Notes: generated from the letters alone by a model not told the origin. A DNA stretch of 64,000 bases from Anniella stebbinsi (GCA_029215795.1 JARDYH010000003.1:175534382-175598381); one strand, 5' to 3'; numbered from the stretch's first letter, positions 45,436-58,249 are shown. Made by a program: numbers and translations.

Positions 45436-46052
45436 CAGTCACATGCACTCATAAAAAGGAACATGCAGAAGACTTTAATTAGATGTGTCTTTCCATACTG
45501 AGCTGTTCCAAAAGATACACTATTAATTAGCATTAAGATAGTTAAACTTAAGATGTGGCTTGAGGGTTCACCGAAATTGTACACCTAGATGCATGCATGT
45601 ATGCATGAAGCACATAAAGATACAGTGCTCTCTAGAAATACTGAAGTCTATAGCAGTTCATGCCACTAGAATGACAGCTGATTTTTAATAACAGGGTGAC
45701 TCAACAGTAGCCACAAAGCACAGAAAACACACACACAACCCCCTCCCCTTACCTATTGCTTATGTTTAATGATGGATCAGCTTCTTTACAGACACCAGGT
45801 ATTTTGGCCCAAAGAGTAGAGGACTTGGAGCACGTGCACACAGAGCCTTGCACAAGCCATCTTTTCCCTGTCTGTTAGCACACCGTACATCTCCAGCAGC
45901 TCCGCTCTCCAGCTGCAAACATCTCATTAGACTAATGCATTCAGCACAGGCAGAAAACTCGATTTACCATAGCTACAGCAATGAATTTCCATTACGATGA
46001 CAGCTTCAACCACATCATGTCCGGAAAACCAGCCAACCACTGCCTTTTAAAG

Positions 46053-46098
46053 AACACACACACGCACACACACATTTTACATGCAGAAAACGAGGCCC

Positions 46099-46131
<33 letters not shown>
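46053..46131. repeat. Inverted pair of (CA)n and (GT)n arrays
   Basis: ACAC arrays (46053-46074) and GT array (46099-46131) are complementary and separated by 24 bp, so they form a potential hairpin; the GT array runs into GCGCGCG. Confidence 0.85.
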
Positions 46132-46132
<1 letters not shown>

Positions 46133-46318
46133 TCGTGCGCTGTGTTTTCTTCCTCTCTCTGCAGCTAAACTAAGAAAAAAGGTGTCGCACTAGAAAGTCT
46201 GCATAAAAGCATTTGCACTTTGGGGGTTTTAAAACAACGTTCTTTACAGCATCAAGAATTCTTTAAGAATGAGGAGAGTGGGTGTTTGGAACCTCTCTTT
46301 TTTAACTATCCCTCCTTT

Positions 46319-46332
46319 GTTGCCATGGCAAC
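46319..46332. promoter_or_regulatory. Perfect palindromic X-box (RFX site)
   Basis: GTTGCCATGGCAAC is a perfect 14-bp palindrome and equals the RFX-family consensus GTTNCCATGGNAAC. RFX factors bind it as dimers at ciliary, immune and neuronal promoters. Occupancy cannot be judged from sequence. Confidence 0.6.
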
Positions 46333-47186
46333 CAGACTGTATCATCATCTCTTTGTCCCAGTCATGCAGCAATGTGGCCCAGTATTGCGCTTCAGACGAC
46401 ATGAGCAACCTGAAGGATGTGTCGTTTTTGACTCGGGATAAGCGACAGCAGGCAGCAACAGCTTTTGACTCAACAAATATTTTCAGCAGTTAATGGCATA
46501 GTATAGGCAGGCTAACAGTTTCATGCACTAATGCTTGTGAACAGATCTACAGTCTTTTGATGCAACAGAGCTGAGCACAAAGTGTTCTCTACAGACCGAG
46601 TCCACTAAAATAGTAGCAGGTGAGCCTGGGCAGAGGAAAGCAGTGAGCCAAATGCGGGGGTCGCTCCCCATTCCATCTACGTCACAGTCTCTCTCAACGA
46701 GGAGGAGATTTTATCTCCATTCACCGGGCAAATAAAATTGAACAATAACCATCCCTCTACAAACTGTTGTGATGTCTGTGGCAGTTCAGGTTTTACTGTG
46801 TCTCTTTTCAAAAGTGTTGCACACACCTCTCACTCCATTGGCTTATATAGATACTTTTGCTACCTGCATTAGATAGGTCATAAATTCAAAGGTGTCCCCT
46901 GTAATGTGTGCCTCCTTAGATGAAAATGTGGCCCAGACAAATGTCTCTGAGAAGCTCACAAACACATCATGATGACAGCAATTTCCTATAGTTTGCCCCT
47001 ATCATCTGATAACGAGTGGTATACTGCATCTGAGCATGGAAGTTCCATTTGGTTACCTTTGGAAGACCTGTCCTCTGTGAAGTAAATTATGCATCAGGTA
47101 GGCAAAACAGCACTATCAGTGAAGAAGAGGAAGATACCAGGCAAACCCCAAGGTTTGCAGGAAAACATATTCACAGTGTGACACAG

Positions 47187-47290
47187 AACCTAGCTACACT
47201 ACTGCTTTAAAACGGTTTATAACAGTTTTAAACCGATAACCGGTTTAAAACTGTAATAAACTGTTTTAAAGCAGTAGTGTAGATAGGCTC
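47187..47290. mobile_element. Complete hairpin MITE (AGCTACACTACTGCTTTAAAAC)
   Basis: 104 bp: CTACACTACTGCTTTAAAAC and GGTTTATAACAGTTTTAAAC are mirrored by the inverse through to GCAGTAGTGTAGATAGGCTC. The centre is the palindrome CCGATAACCGG. Nearly the entire element folds on itself. Family members: 5892-5991, 63396-63537, fragment 58250-58325. Confidence 0.85.
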
Positions 47291-47299
47291 ATACACAGC

Positions 47300-49660
47300 T
47301 AAACAGCTTGTGAAGGGGTGGGATTGAGAGGATTATCTTTGCAAAAGATTGCAAAAGTGCATGGCTCACTGGTTGGAACCCTGATCAGGAGTTGTGACAA
47401 AAACCCACACCTGACCTTCCCTGAGATGCAGGAGAGACTAAGAAGCACTTTCTTCTTATTTTATTTGAAATTTGAGAATTTCAAGTCAATACCAATATAA
47501 TACAAAAACTACTATCTTAAACTGATAATGAAAAAATTATATCATTAATAAATTATTAATCTGATTACAATACACATATAAAATTAATCAGTCTCATATG
47601 AATAAATAAAAACATACATATTTACAGTTATTGTAAAGTGTACAAAGATTAACATTAAGTATGAGAAAGGATAATCTATTTTCTTAACAAACCTAACACT
47701 TTTCAATACATGTACTGTTTGTGCTTCTACATTAGGCATACATTATTATTTTGTTACATTATTCCAAATGAATTTATTGATTAATCATATTATAAATGAA
47801 CTTCACAAATAGAATATTTTTCCAACTGTAATTTTAAAAATCCCATTTTTATTTCCATTTTACAATTTAATATATTCAATAAACTTAACCTTTTTTTTCA
47901 ATGTTCCATATATTTTCTAACCATAATTTAATGTTGGTCTGAATACTTCTCTACAAGTTTTGTGGCAGTTAAAAGATTCCAGATCAATTTTTAGTGCCTT
48001 AACACAATCTTTAACATAACATTATGAGAGAATTTTAAAAGTATCCTATTTCCTAAGATCAATTCAATCATATAACTCCCTCCCAAATTTAAGTATTCTT
48101 CAGACATGTTCAACGTATATGATAAAAAAATCTGCATTTAATTTTGCTCAAATGTTGGTATGTGCCTTGTTTATAAATGTTGTACTATCCTAGCAGACTT
48201 GGATACCAATGATAAAGACCTTTAATAAAGACAAACTGCCATATTTGATTTGAGTTCGTTTTTTTAAAAAACAATCATGTTTTTAATTAGTGCTAAAACC
48301 CTTTTTTCACTATACATTTTTAAATTATTAGCAAAATACTCTTAAGTGAAAGAGTGTTTAGTGCTATAACACTATATTACATTTTTTTAAAAAAAGCTTT
48401 CCGGTCACTGGCTGATATTTTAGCTACTTGTTCCCCCCCCCCCCAATTAAACATTCAAATCTACACTTCCAATCCCAAACAAATGTTAAATACTTTGACA
48501 TGTTTTTGACATTTCATAACTAGTAATACACACCCACGTTTAAATGAATTTGCGCTTAGCATTAAATAAATAATTGATTATTTATTTTTTAAGAAAATTG
48601 CTCAAAGATCCCTTTGTCAAATAGCCGCTCTGGTGATTTCAGCCTTCCCCATCTATAGCAGTTACATCACACCCACTGGTGCAGACATAATGTAGTGAGA
48701 TTATCAAACAGAAAAAATGCAATATCCCCAATAGTGTGGAAAGTCAATCGCAATTCCTCTTGTAGCTTAAAACAGAAGAGCAATGATTTATTAGCCCTTG
48801 GTTGTCCCTTGTCTTGAAGCAGCACTTGATCCAGCTAGTCAACCATGTTGACATATTTCTGGGCTGATTTGTGCCCTTTCTAAACTGTGGAATATCCCTT
48901 TTTTAAAAAAAAATGAACCTGTTTTACAGAAGTTTTAAATAACCTCCAAGCTTCCTGAAGTGATTTGATTCGCCTGCCTCTGCCTTTCATCTCCCTTTTA
49001 ATTAACCCTGCTGAAATTAAACCAAGCTTCCCTCACTTTCTTCAACCCAGATTTTCTTTGTCACTTGGTTGGACCAGCAACCAAAACATGGATAACACTG
49101 ACAGTGCCTAAAAACTGCATGGTTCAAGAGGCTTGAACTCAACTTTAATTTATAGAACAAACTGTAATGGTGTTACTAGCACTAGTATGGTGTTACTGGT
49201 ACTTCTGAAGTCCTGCTGCTTGATTGTTGCTAAAGTGAGGAAGGGAGGTTTCTTCCCCACTCCCATTGACTTCAATTGGAGGAAAATTACTATGTCATCC
49301 CAATGGCTGACAGAGTTTTGGAACTTGGGGGGGGGGTATCAGGGTAATGAGGGGATTGTTGGCTATCCTCCCTCCTTCCCCAACATGCCCAGTTTTGGCT
49401 CCCACCACTGGCAGACATTCCAACCTGTGTAGCTTCCTGTGGGCATACCAGGGCTCTCTGGCAGTGTAAGTACCATCCTGCAGACGGGCTTCAGTCTCTG
49501 CTGTCAGAACAGCACTTATGCAGCTTCCTATGGCTCCTCAGCCAGCCCAATGCTGGCTGGAGAATTTTATCTCTGATAAAATGCCACAGTATATATTGTG
49601 CCACGCTCTTGCTTCTCTGCCCACTCATCTTTCCATACTTAGCCATCTATCACTTCCCCT
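47300..49660. other. AT-rich stretch without genes
   Basis: Very AT-rich between 47500 and 48600, with a C-run at about 48434-48444. Short frames only, no repeat family recognised. Confidence 0.5.
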
Positions 49661-49670
49661 GCTTTTAGAC

Positions 49671-49790
49671 CAGCCATTCCCAACATGGTCTGCTTCAACT
49701 GTTTTGGACTACAGCTCCCATCATCCCTGACAATTGGTCATGGCAGATGGGGCAGGTGCAAGTTGTAGTCCAAAACATTGGGGAAGACTG
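49671..49790. mobile_element. hAT-like MITE, 120 bp, with target duplication
   Basis: Ends CAGCCATTCCCAAC and GGGGAAGACTG carry hAT-type CAG/CTG termini. Flanks TTTTAGAC (49663-49670) and CTTTAGAC (49791-49798) agree at 7 of 8. Inner GTTTTGGACTACAGCTCCC and TTGTAGTCCAAAAC are inverted. The duplicated motif resembles ZNF143 sites. Confidence 0.8.
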
Positions 49791-49799
49791 CTTTAGACC

Positions 49800-51460
49800 A
49801 TGTGATGTTTTCTTTCAGGCCAATCTCCTGTTACCTGCTCCAATCTTTATGTCAGTGCTGGTGTCCTCAGACCTCTGTCTCCTCCCATCTCCTGTTCCCT
49901 GACAGCCCTGCTCCTAGAGCTGGAGGACCCATTACAGTGGCTACAGGAATGCCACTGAGTGTATCCAAAACAATGATGCCAGCAAAAGATATTGATAACA
50001 TTTTATAACTGTCACACAAACCTTATGCTGAAAATCGAATTCTACGTTTCTGAGCCAATTCACCCAACTGGGACAATATTCAAACTTGAAATGCAGAATA
50101 CTGTGAAGATTGTGCATTCCAAATCTTATTATTATAATAATTATTATTTTCATTAAACTGATAAACAAAACTTTCAACAATACTTTAGAGTACTAGAATT
50201 TATTATATTGTATAAACATCCACATTTAGTTTTGAAGTGCCACAGTTACACTAGATAGAAAGAGTTGCACATGTTATATTTAAAAGCTTAAGGCATTACA
50301 TCTCCTAAATGACCTCTGCGTGACTGGAGACTGAAGTTATTTTCTTTTTTGTTAACAAAAGTTTGAAAAAATGGAAACCATATCTTTATGAAACAAAAAG
50401 TGCAAATGCTCAAGTTAAAACACTTTTATTGATTGATTGCACCTTTCATTCAATTACTACATATTTAATACCACACTGGGCTTTGTGCTGTACCAAGCAG
50501 TCCCTGCCCAGACCGGGGGGGGGGGGATTTCTACAACCCACTCTCCTCTTCTCCGAGATCAGCATAGTGACAAATATCCAAAACATTCCTCAGCAGAATC
50601 TTACAAAGAGACTGTTTTTCTCTTCCCTCGATTCTGTAATAGTTTTCGGCCATGATTTCTTGCCATCCCTGTCTTTTTGTATTTCCTCAGCAGATGTGTC
50701 ATTGCTGTGGCTTGTCATGTCCACTTATGTCGGTCACGTCACACAACGGTACCAGTGTCATGTAACATGAGGTGGCTGACACAGCAGCAGCACTGCAGTA
50801 TGGCATTAGCCTCAGCCTGATTTTTGTTTTGTTTTTCAAACTGGAGGAGAGAAATTACACCCCACCCCTAAACATCCCCACCCCACCCTTCATTCTTATG
50901 GACCAGCTCCCATAATTTTTCAGTAGATGGCTTGCAGGCTTATGAAGGGTAGATGTAAATCAATTAAAGTTCAATCTGAATTTAATCCCAACAATTTACT
51001 GGTGTGGTGAATGAAAATGCTTTTAGAGGAATTATGTGGGCAGATGCCAGAAGTCTTTTTATATGGATTCCAATCTGTGTGGGAGCAACTATGGAGGCTC
51101 CATCGACCACACATGCAAAGTAAGGCTGAGGAACATTTTTCTCTCTCTCAATGGTTGCATTGCCATCTCCATTTTCTGTCCTACCACCTTCCCCATGAGT
51201 CTCTCAACACGAATATGCATCTGAAACTCATGGGGTGCTGGTGGAAGATCTTGGGCGGGGGGAGGGCAGGATTTGGAGCAGTGAAACAGTTGTCAGTAAA
51301 AGGGTTAAATGACCTCTCTTTCCCATCTGGCTTCTCCACAAAACAGGTTAAGGCTTACAACCTATTAGCACCTACTTTGGCCCTAACAATGCTAAGATAA
51401 GGTAGAATTCCTTTGACTCTTTGGGGGGAAGTTTTGACAGATAAAACTGGTATAAACAAC
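49800..51460. other. Stretch without recognised features
   Basis: A G-run of about 14 is at 50513-50527. Frames at 50363-50770 and 51011-51400 are isolated and unremarkable. Confidence 0.45.
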
Positions 51461-51464
51461 TAGG

Positions 51465-51855
51465 GATACCTGAGAGAGCGCCTTCTCCCTTACTAATGTG
51501 CTTGGCCACTGAGGTCATTAAAAGGCATGTCCCTGGTAGTTCCACATGGACCTATAGCCAAATTGGAGCCTACCAAGAGAAGAGCCTTTAGTGTGTTGGC
51601 CCCTTCTCTTTGCAACTCCCTGTCCCTTGAGGTCAGTCAGGCGCCAACACTATGCTGTTTCTGGCACCTTCTGAAAACAACTCTTTTCCAGGAAAATACC
51701 AATAAATTTTTATTGGTATTTTGTTTTAGATTGAACAGTTTTAATTTGCTGTTTTAATTTTTTTTAGCTTTTTACGGTTTTATTCTATGATCACCGCTCT
51801 AGAATCTAGTTTAGATATGGAGTGGAATATAAATATTGTAAATAAATAATTTGAT
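51465..51855 (+). mobile_element. L2-type LINE 3' end, sense
   Basis: Carries a decayed copy of the ORF2 C-terminal region (AAGAGAAGAGCCTTTAGTGTG to TTCTGAAAACAACTCTTTTCC) and the tail ATCACCGCTCTAGAATC, GGAATATAAATATTG, AAATAAATAA, matching 16130-16476. Only the last part of the LINE is present. Confidence 0.7.
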
Positions 51856-52169
51856 ATAGATTTTAAATTTTACTGTACCTTCAGAACCTGTACTTTAATC
51901 GGTGCTTATGCCTGAGTTTGTGAACTGCTATCTCCTTGCACTGAAGAACAGAATTGCACCAACAACTGCAAATAATTATGTGCATTTAAGTACCATAAAA
52001 ATAAATGACACTTATGTGTGCATTACATATCATCGTGACTACCCTAATTTGCAACCTAATGTGTATGGAACTAGACTAGAGACCCAAATCTGTATAAAGA
52101 GGAGTTCCTTTTGCCATGCAATTAGGTTCTGGCCTCTCCATAGTTTTTGTTTTTATTATTATTAATCGT

Positions 52170-52600
52170 CATCTTCATAACTGTCATTTACATTTCTATA
52201 CCACTCAATAACCAAAGGTCTCTTGGTAGTTTACAAAAGATTAAAACCTAAAAATACAATATAAAACATAACATAAAAACCATTTGCATACAAAAAGAAT
52301 TAAAGTTAATAGAACTCCCAGGACCAGTTAAAGCCTTTTTATATGCTGTCAAATGCCTGGAAGTAGAAGGAAATCCTACCCTAGCATGGAAATGGTGACA
52401 GTCTTGGTGCCAGGTGAACCTCACTGGGGAGAGTGTTCCATAAACAGGGAGCTATCACCAAAAGACCCTCTCCTTTGTTGCTACCCTCCAAACCTTCTTA
52501 GGAGGATGCACATGGAGGAGAAACTCAGATGATGATTGTATAGGTAGGTTCATTTTGGAAGAGGTGCCCTGTCAGGTTTTTAGCAACAAAGTACCTGAAG
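52170..52600 (-). mobile_element. L2-type LINE 3' region, antisense
   Basis: Plus strand: ATTTCTATACCACTCAATAACC, GTAGTTTACAAAAGATTAAAACC, then GGGGAGAGTGTTCCATAAAC and CCTCTCCTTTGTTGCTACCCTCC. This is antisense 3' UTR and C-terminal remnant of an L2-like or related element. Frame not recoverable. Confidence 0.5.
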
Positions 52601-53329
52601 CCTGCTGCTACAATCTACTCCTAGACTCCATTTTAAGACTGTGATTAAATGCAGACTTTTGTCTTCAATATCAAGCTAGATTCCCCATCCAGCAACTCAC
52701 CTGGTTTTACTTCGCATACAGCCTGATGGAGAAGTTTGCTCATTATTTTGTGACATTTTGGTTGGTCCTAGTAAAGATATTGCTCTTCTCTGGATGTCAG
52801 TATTTTTCTAATGGATCTCAACAGCTTCCTCTTCTTTCTTTCTTTTTTATAAAGCAAATACTAGGAAACTGCAGGCAGGCAGAAGATAAGGAAATTCTAT
52901 GAAATAGAATTTCCCCCAAAGGCAGAGCAGCCCTTGTTTCCATCCTTTTAATTAATTCATTCATGTGCTTATTAGCCGGCCTTTTCCCATTCACCAGGGA
53001 GAAAGCCTGCTGTGTCGGTTAAACAACTGACTACTGTCTACTCATTTTATCACAACACATTGTGGTTGGTTATAGGGCATAACATTATCCTTTGCATTGA
53101 CATTTATAGGTCAGGCTTCCGTAAGAATCTCAAACCCAGCCTCTCGTTTTTAACGTTCTGCTGACATATTTATGGTTATATGCCTTTTGTGCAGTTTCAT
53201 AATCTTCGGAACTACACTTGTCCTTTCAAATATGATTTGCATGTGAAATGCAAAACATCTTAGCAGATTTGGATAAATGTCAGAGTCCCACGATACTTAA
53301 ACACATTTGTTGCAGCACAGTGGTGGGCA

Positions 53330-53452
53330 GAAAAGAGATTTCCAGTGTTTTTGGACTTCAACTCCCAGCATACCTGCCCATGGACCATGCTGTCATGGGC
53401 TTCTGGGAGTTAGATTCCAAAATGCCTGGAGATCTACCTTTTGCCAAAACCC
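53330..53452. mobile_element. hAT-like MITE with ACTTCAACTCCCAGCAT
   Basis: AGATTTCCAGTGTTTTTGGA and CTTCAACTCCCAGCATACC pair with GGGAGTTAGATTCCAAAAT and CTGGAGATCT. Member of the 25345/49671 family by arrangement and motif. Confidence 0.55.
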
Positions 53453-53539
53453 TGTTGTAGCATGAACCTTCCTAAGCCAGGGCCTATTTCTTCAGATGAA
53501 TGAAATGATCCGGGAAGGAGAAACCATTTCTCTAGTGTA

Positions 53540-53800
53540 GGAGTGGGAACCTCTTTCAGCCCAATGACCAAATTCAACACCGGAGAAGTTCTGTGTGTGT
53601 GTGTGTTGCATTCCAGTGGCGGAAACTAAGGAAAGGCATTTTGACCTTTTGGAATTAGGAAAAACAGCCCCAAAGCCAAGAAAACACCAAACAATTAGTT
53701 GGGGGAAGTGGGGTGGACATCTGGGGAAGCCCAGAAGATTAGACTGGGACACCAGGAGGGCTGGATTTGGATTTTGGGCCTGAGGTTCCCTACCACAATA
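53540..53800. mobile_element. hAT-like element with TGGGAACCTC / GAGGTTCCC ends
   Basis: Left GTAGGAGTGGGAACCTC and right GAGGTTCCCTACCAC are inverted (about 12 bp). Similar wording to 35877-36185 (AGGAGGGCTGGA near the right end). A GT patch at 53591-53606 is internal. Non-coding. Confidence 0.6.
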
Positions 53801-53899
53801 TAGTGAGACTAAAACAATCTAGGAAATCACAGAGCTACTGTACATGAACAGATCAGAGCTAAAAGTGTCCCCCCAGCTCCTAGATGAGTTTTCGCTGGA

Positions 53900-54140
53900 T
53901 GACAGGACATGCTGTCCCCTTTCCTTCCTTTTATTCGCTACATTTTTGTCCAACTCTTCCTCCATGAAGCTCAAGATGGCATATATGGTTCTCCCCTTAC
54001 TCATTTTATCCGGACAACAACCTAGTCAATTAGTCTGAGAGATGGTGATTGGCCAAGGTCACCTTTATGGCTGAGTGGAGATGTGAGCCCAGATCTTCCC
54101 AGCACTGGTCCGACACTCTAACCACTACACCACATTGGTT
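53900..54140 (-). mobile_element. MIR-like SINE with L2-type 3' end, antisense
   Basis: Plus strand: CATTTTTGTCCAACTCTTCC, CTCATTTTATCCGGACAACAACC, GATTGGCCAAGGTCACC, GGTCCGACACTCTAACCACT and ACACCACATTGG, the inverse of a tRNA head (AGTGGTTAGAGTGTCGGAC) and CORE region. Best head preservation of this family in the window. Confidence 0.75.
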
Positions 54141-54194
54141 CCCAAAACCAAAGGACTTTCTTCAACATTCTGTTTACAAGTATACTGGTTGAGC

Positions 54195-54279
54195 GCAATC
54201 TTATGCCTGGCTGGCTGGGAAATGTTGGGGGTTATAGGTCTTTTTCTGTCTAAACATGGATAGGATTGCACTCTTAATC
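54195..54279. mobile_element. Foldback repeat, GCAATCTTATGC / GGATAGGATTGC
   Basis: GAGCGCAATCTTATGCC at the left and AACATGGATAGGATTGCAC at the right are inverted. A TTGGGGGTTATAGGTC block lies between. Member of the 62594-62736 family. Confidence 0.6.
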
Positions 54280-56013
54280 ATATAAATAATAACCAACTCC
54301 TCTCACTACTTTAAAGTCTTAGTAGTTTAAAGTCTGGCAAAGACACTTATCAGCACACAAGAAACTGTGTCAAGCACATATCCATGTCTAGCCTGTAGTT
54401 TTAAAATAAAAGTCTTTCCCTTTCTGTTCTTCTGTTTCTGAGCTCAACAGCAAGCCATAAACATTAACGAGTTTAGCCATATAATGCTCTGTAAAACATT
54501 TACAAGTGTCTATACAAAGACACATAATGAATGAACAACATGTTCAGGTCTGCTCAGTAATACTGTTCATCATAAAAGATTTCTGGCAACTAGGAATGCG
54601 GTGGACAGGCAAATTCGCAAAGGATAGAGTTTGTCAGTGGCCATTTGTCATCGCAGCTCCATAGAAGCTCCACAGTTAGAGACAGCGGACAGAATCAAGA
54701 ATGGGGTTCTGCTCAATGAATGGGCTTTCCTGGCTCCTCCTTCCCACGTCAGTCCCTCGTATCCCTGAAATGCCACATCTGAGATTCAGTGAATCCTCCA
54801 GAATAGCATAGCATATAGCTGGGGAAACTGTAGCTGAAGGGGGAATGGTTGAAAATCGGAGAGCCTGCCCTTACACGAATGGAAGTTGCCTTCAGGATGC
54901 ACAAGAAGTTTTTGGAATCCTGCCAGAGGCGTGTTTGGGCACCTGCTGAGAGCTCACATCCCAGCAGGACCCCACCACACAACAGTGGTGGTGAGGAGGA
55001 GGAGCAGTAGATACTCCCACCAAAGGAAAACGTGAGAGTACAGCACTACATGGAGGCTTTGGAGGCTTAACAGTGCATTAAATGCGCTTGGGGGAAATAA
55101 TCCAGGCTTTAAGCGTTCTAGGAAAAGACGGAAAAGGCTGGGGAAGAGGCAGGGTGTCAGTAAGACAGGCACAACATCATGTGAGTACGGTGCTGCAAAT
55201 CCACATACCAGGCATGGTGAGAGTGCACTAAATCACTGATGTGATGGAGCCCAGAGGTCAGTAATTCCAAAAATAGCTAAAAGGGTTTAAGGGGTGTCCA
55301 GTTGTGAATTGATCAATCAACATGGTTTCAACAAAATGACTTCCTCAAGGGCAACAGGTACAGAAGTTCTTCCATTTCAAGAAGGTGCTTCTTCAGAGTT
55401 CTAGCTAACATGAGGTGTTTCAGAAATGGGAGAACTTGTAACAATTGCCCTTGAGGAAGATATCCTGTTGGAAACAGCAATGCTTATCATCTACACCATC
55501 CATAGGGCATTCTGGCCAAAGTACAAACTTATCTCTCTGTCTGAAATGTGGTTGCAACTTCTTACAATGGAATTCGAACTGACAGATCTTACATACTTCG
55601 CACAGGACTCCACATTATGGCAATGTCAAAGCAAGGGGCTTGGTGCTGTGTGGCAGCTGTACATACCTTTAGGACTGAGGCTTATTCTGCCCAGTCATTT
55701 CCCAGTAAGCCAGTCTCCATGGCTTTAGGATTACTACCTTCTGTTCTGCTATGTTTGTTTTCAGTTTTCTGTGTAGCCTCACTGGTTCTCCACCTTCAAA
55801 TCTTTTCGGGTGGGGGTGGTGGGGTGGTGGAATGTAACCTTTTCTTACTTGCATGTGTTTATATTTTTTCCCCTTCCTGTCAATATTTGACGTGAGGAGG
55901 CAAGAAAAGGTCCATAGGGACTGTTTTCATGTGGAAGAGAAGATGCAAACTAACGCTATTGTTATCTCAGATTGTATTCAGAAAACAAAAAGGTGGGAAA
56001 TAATAATAATAGT
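54280..56013. other. Stretch without recognised features
   Basis: No gene or transposon supported; frames around 55426-55895 overlap each other in different phases and look accidental. Confidence 0.4.
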
Positions 56014-56015
56014 CG

Positions 56016-56047
<32 letters not shown>
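56014..56047 (+). repeat. (TCA)n microsatellite
   Basis: About 11 TCA units following a short TAA run (56001-56010). Confidence 0.95.
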
Positions 56048-56049
<2 letters not shown>

Positions 56050-56904
56050 AGAGCAACTGAGTTTATGTCAGACATCCAGATTGTATAATATTTTAACTGT
56101 TGTACCATCCAATGTGAGAAATCCTCAAAGTTAATTACATAAATGATTTCTTATCCCTGCTAAGAAGCAGATTTTCTGAAATGGTTGGGAGACAGAGCTC
56201 ATCTTCATAGGTTGCCCTTGAAAAGTTATAGTTTTATATGATACTCCCCCTTGCCCCCCTCTTACCACTACAAGTGCTCTAGGACATCGATTCTTTGGAT
56301 GCCTCTAAATGAGGCTTTTATAGAGCCATTGCCCTGTCTCATTCACAGAATTTTACAGGGCATTCCTCCTTTTTTTTAAAAAAAATGTTTTAAGGAAAAT
56401 TTTGGAAAATTTTAAGGGCAGTCTCCTTTCTCTCCCTTTCTACCCTCTAGCCTTGCTCTTTCTCTCCCTTTGTCTTGCTATTTCCCCCTCCACTGCAGCA
56501 TCTAGTCTGGATGGGCTTCTTAAGATATAGAGGAAATCACAATTCCTTTCCGTGGCTATGCTTCCTGCTTCTCCTGCCCAAATGTAATGGGCTGCATTAT
56601 ATGGGCAGAGGAGGGGTGACCACGTGGTCTATAATTGAAAACTTCCCCTCCTTATTGGCGCTCATTGCCTTCAATGGGACAACACCCTCTAGTGGGTGCT
56701 TTGTAGCACAACTTCAGCAGCACACGGTAGGAAATCCCATGATATTTCAGAAGAATTGGGATATCCAGGGTTTTTTTTAGAATGGAATAACTGGGGGAAG
56801 GTGCAGGAGATGTGCAGGATGTTGACATCATCATCAAAAGGACTTGCAAACATCCATGAGTGGCCAGTCACAAGCATACCTGATTTCATTCATGTAAGGA
56901 ACCC

Positions 56905-57072
56905 CAATGTTTCTCTCCCCCCACATCTTTAGCTTGACTAGCCAGCCTCCCCATGGCAGCCATTCTATGGCTAGCCACATCAACTGTGAGAGCTATTTTG
57001 TGGTAGTGCCCACAGCACTTTCTCAAATTCCCAAATGTGCCCATGAGTCCAAAAGGGTTAGGGACCCCTGTC
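56905..57072. mobile_element. hAT-like element, right end only
   Basis: GAGTCCAAAAGGGTTAGGG and ACCCCTG close the element; read inward this is CAGGGGTCCCTAACCCTTTTG, a hAT-type terminus. No matching left terminus was recognised. Confidence 0.4.
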
Positions 57073-57075
57073 CTC

Positions 57076-57203
57076 GCTCACCTTCCCCTCAAGCTGATAC
57101 CCTCCATATGTATTGGACTACATGCTGGCTGGGCATGATGGAAATTATAGTACAACACATCTGAAGGGAACCTGAAGGGAACTAGGTTGGGAAAGGTGAA
57201 CTA
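57076..57203. mobile_element. hAT-like MITE, member of the ACTACA family
   Basis: CACCTTCCCCTCAAGCTGAT and CCTCCATATGTATTGGACTAC pair with TAGTACAACACATCTGAAGGG and CTAGGTTGGGAAAGGTG. Confidence 0.6.
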
Positions 57204-57284
57204 GCCTCAGACCAGAGTAAATGTTATTTAATGTTTAACTGGCACAATACCATTGAAGACAATAGAACCAAACCTGAGATGTAG

Positions 57285-57460
57285 GAGTGTGCAAGCTTTT
57301 CGTTCATTGTAATTATTCATTCATTTTCATTTATTTAAAAACAAACTAATTTGTTTTGTTATTCACGTGTTAAAATCTCACTCATTCCCTTATTTATTCG
57401 TTAACATTCAATTTTGTTTTATTATTCCCATTCAGTGGAGGGGGGGGGACCCAGCTGCTT
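57285..57460. mobile_element. MITE start (AGGAGTGTGCA) with AT-rich body
   Basis: GTAGGAGTGTGCAAGC resembles the start at 23568 (AGGGGTGTGCACG), then ATTCATT repeats. Right end not seen; a G-run at 57438-57447. Confidence 0.35.
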
Positions 57461-58249
57461 TTCTGCTTCATGTAATGTCTATGTTTTCCATCCAACAGGC
57501 ATGACATTTTCAAGCATTCTCCTTCAAGGATCAGACCTGCCAATTTCAGACAGATAGAAAAAGGCTTGCTTCTTTATTTTTAAAAGCATGCAGATGCACT
57601 GCCCAACTACTATCTAAAATGCCATTAATTTTTAGTCCAGCTCTTGGATGTCTATAGCTGCTCATGCTGAGCAAAGTAAACTCCCACCTTCTTCCTGTAA
57701 CTTCCATCCAACCTGTTCTGGCCAAAGAAACAAGTGAGTTCTACATATATGGCCGTTGGGAGCTTATTTGTTCTCCCCTATTTGTTTGGTGATAAATAAT
57801 GAATGAAACAAATGGCCCTCGTTCATTTCAGCAGCTTTTCATTCATTAGGAAATAGATGTAGAAATGCCTGAAGTTTCCCCCCAATTGCTAGCAAGGTAA
57901 CCCCATCACTGCCTTGAAATCCTTGGAGGAATGGCAGCATAGAAGTGTAATATTAATTATACAACATTTGTAGATATAATAGGGCCTGTAGTAGTTATGG
58001 GGGACCTTGCACACACGGAGATTTCTTCAGGAGTGGTCTCACTGCTGCTTCTTTCAGACAGCATGGGGCAAATCCCACTCACAAGGAGGCATTAATTACT
58101 TCCCTGGCCCACCTGGAAGTTCCCTCACTGCTGTTTTCTATATGCCAAGAGGGGCAAAGGTCAGATCCACACTTTGTGTCAAATCATTATGAATGTGGAA
58201 TAAAAAGGAAGAGATAACACTATGAAACTATGAACGCAGTATATGGAAT

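Larger units (their letters stand above)
45750..46760. promoter_or_regulatory. Candidate regulatory island upstream of SCML4
   Basis: About 1 kb without recognised transposons apart from dinucleotide arrays. It includes a perfect RFX X-box palindrome (46319-46332) and homeodomain-like CATTAGACTAATGC (about 45925). Position upstream of the minus-strand SCML4 exon makes an alternative promoter or enhancer plausible. No TATA box, CpG island or transcript evidence is available from sequence. Confidence 0.3.

Noticed and set aside
46840..46860. TATATAG as a TATA box
   Set aside because: AT-rich context makes it common; no initiator or supporting elements, and orientation is ambiguous.
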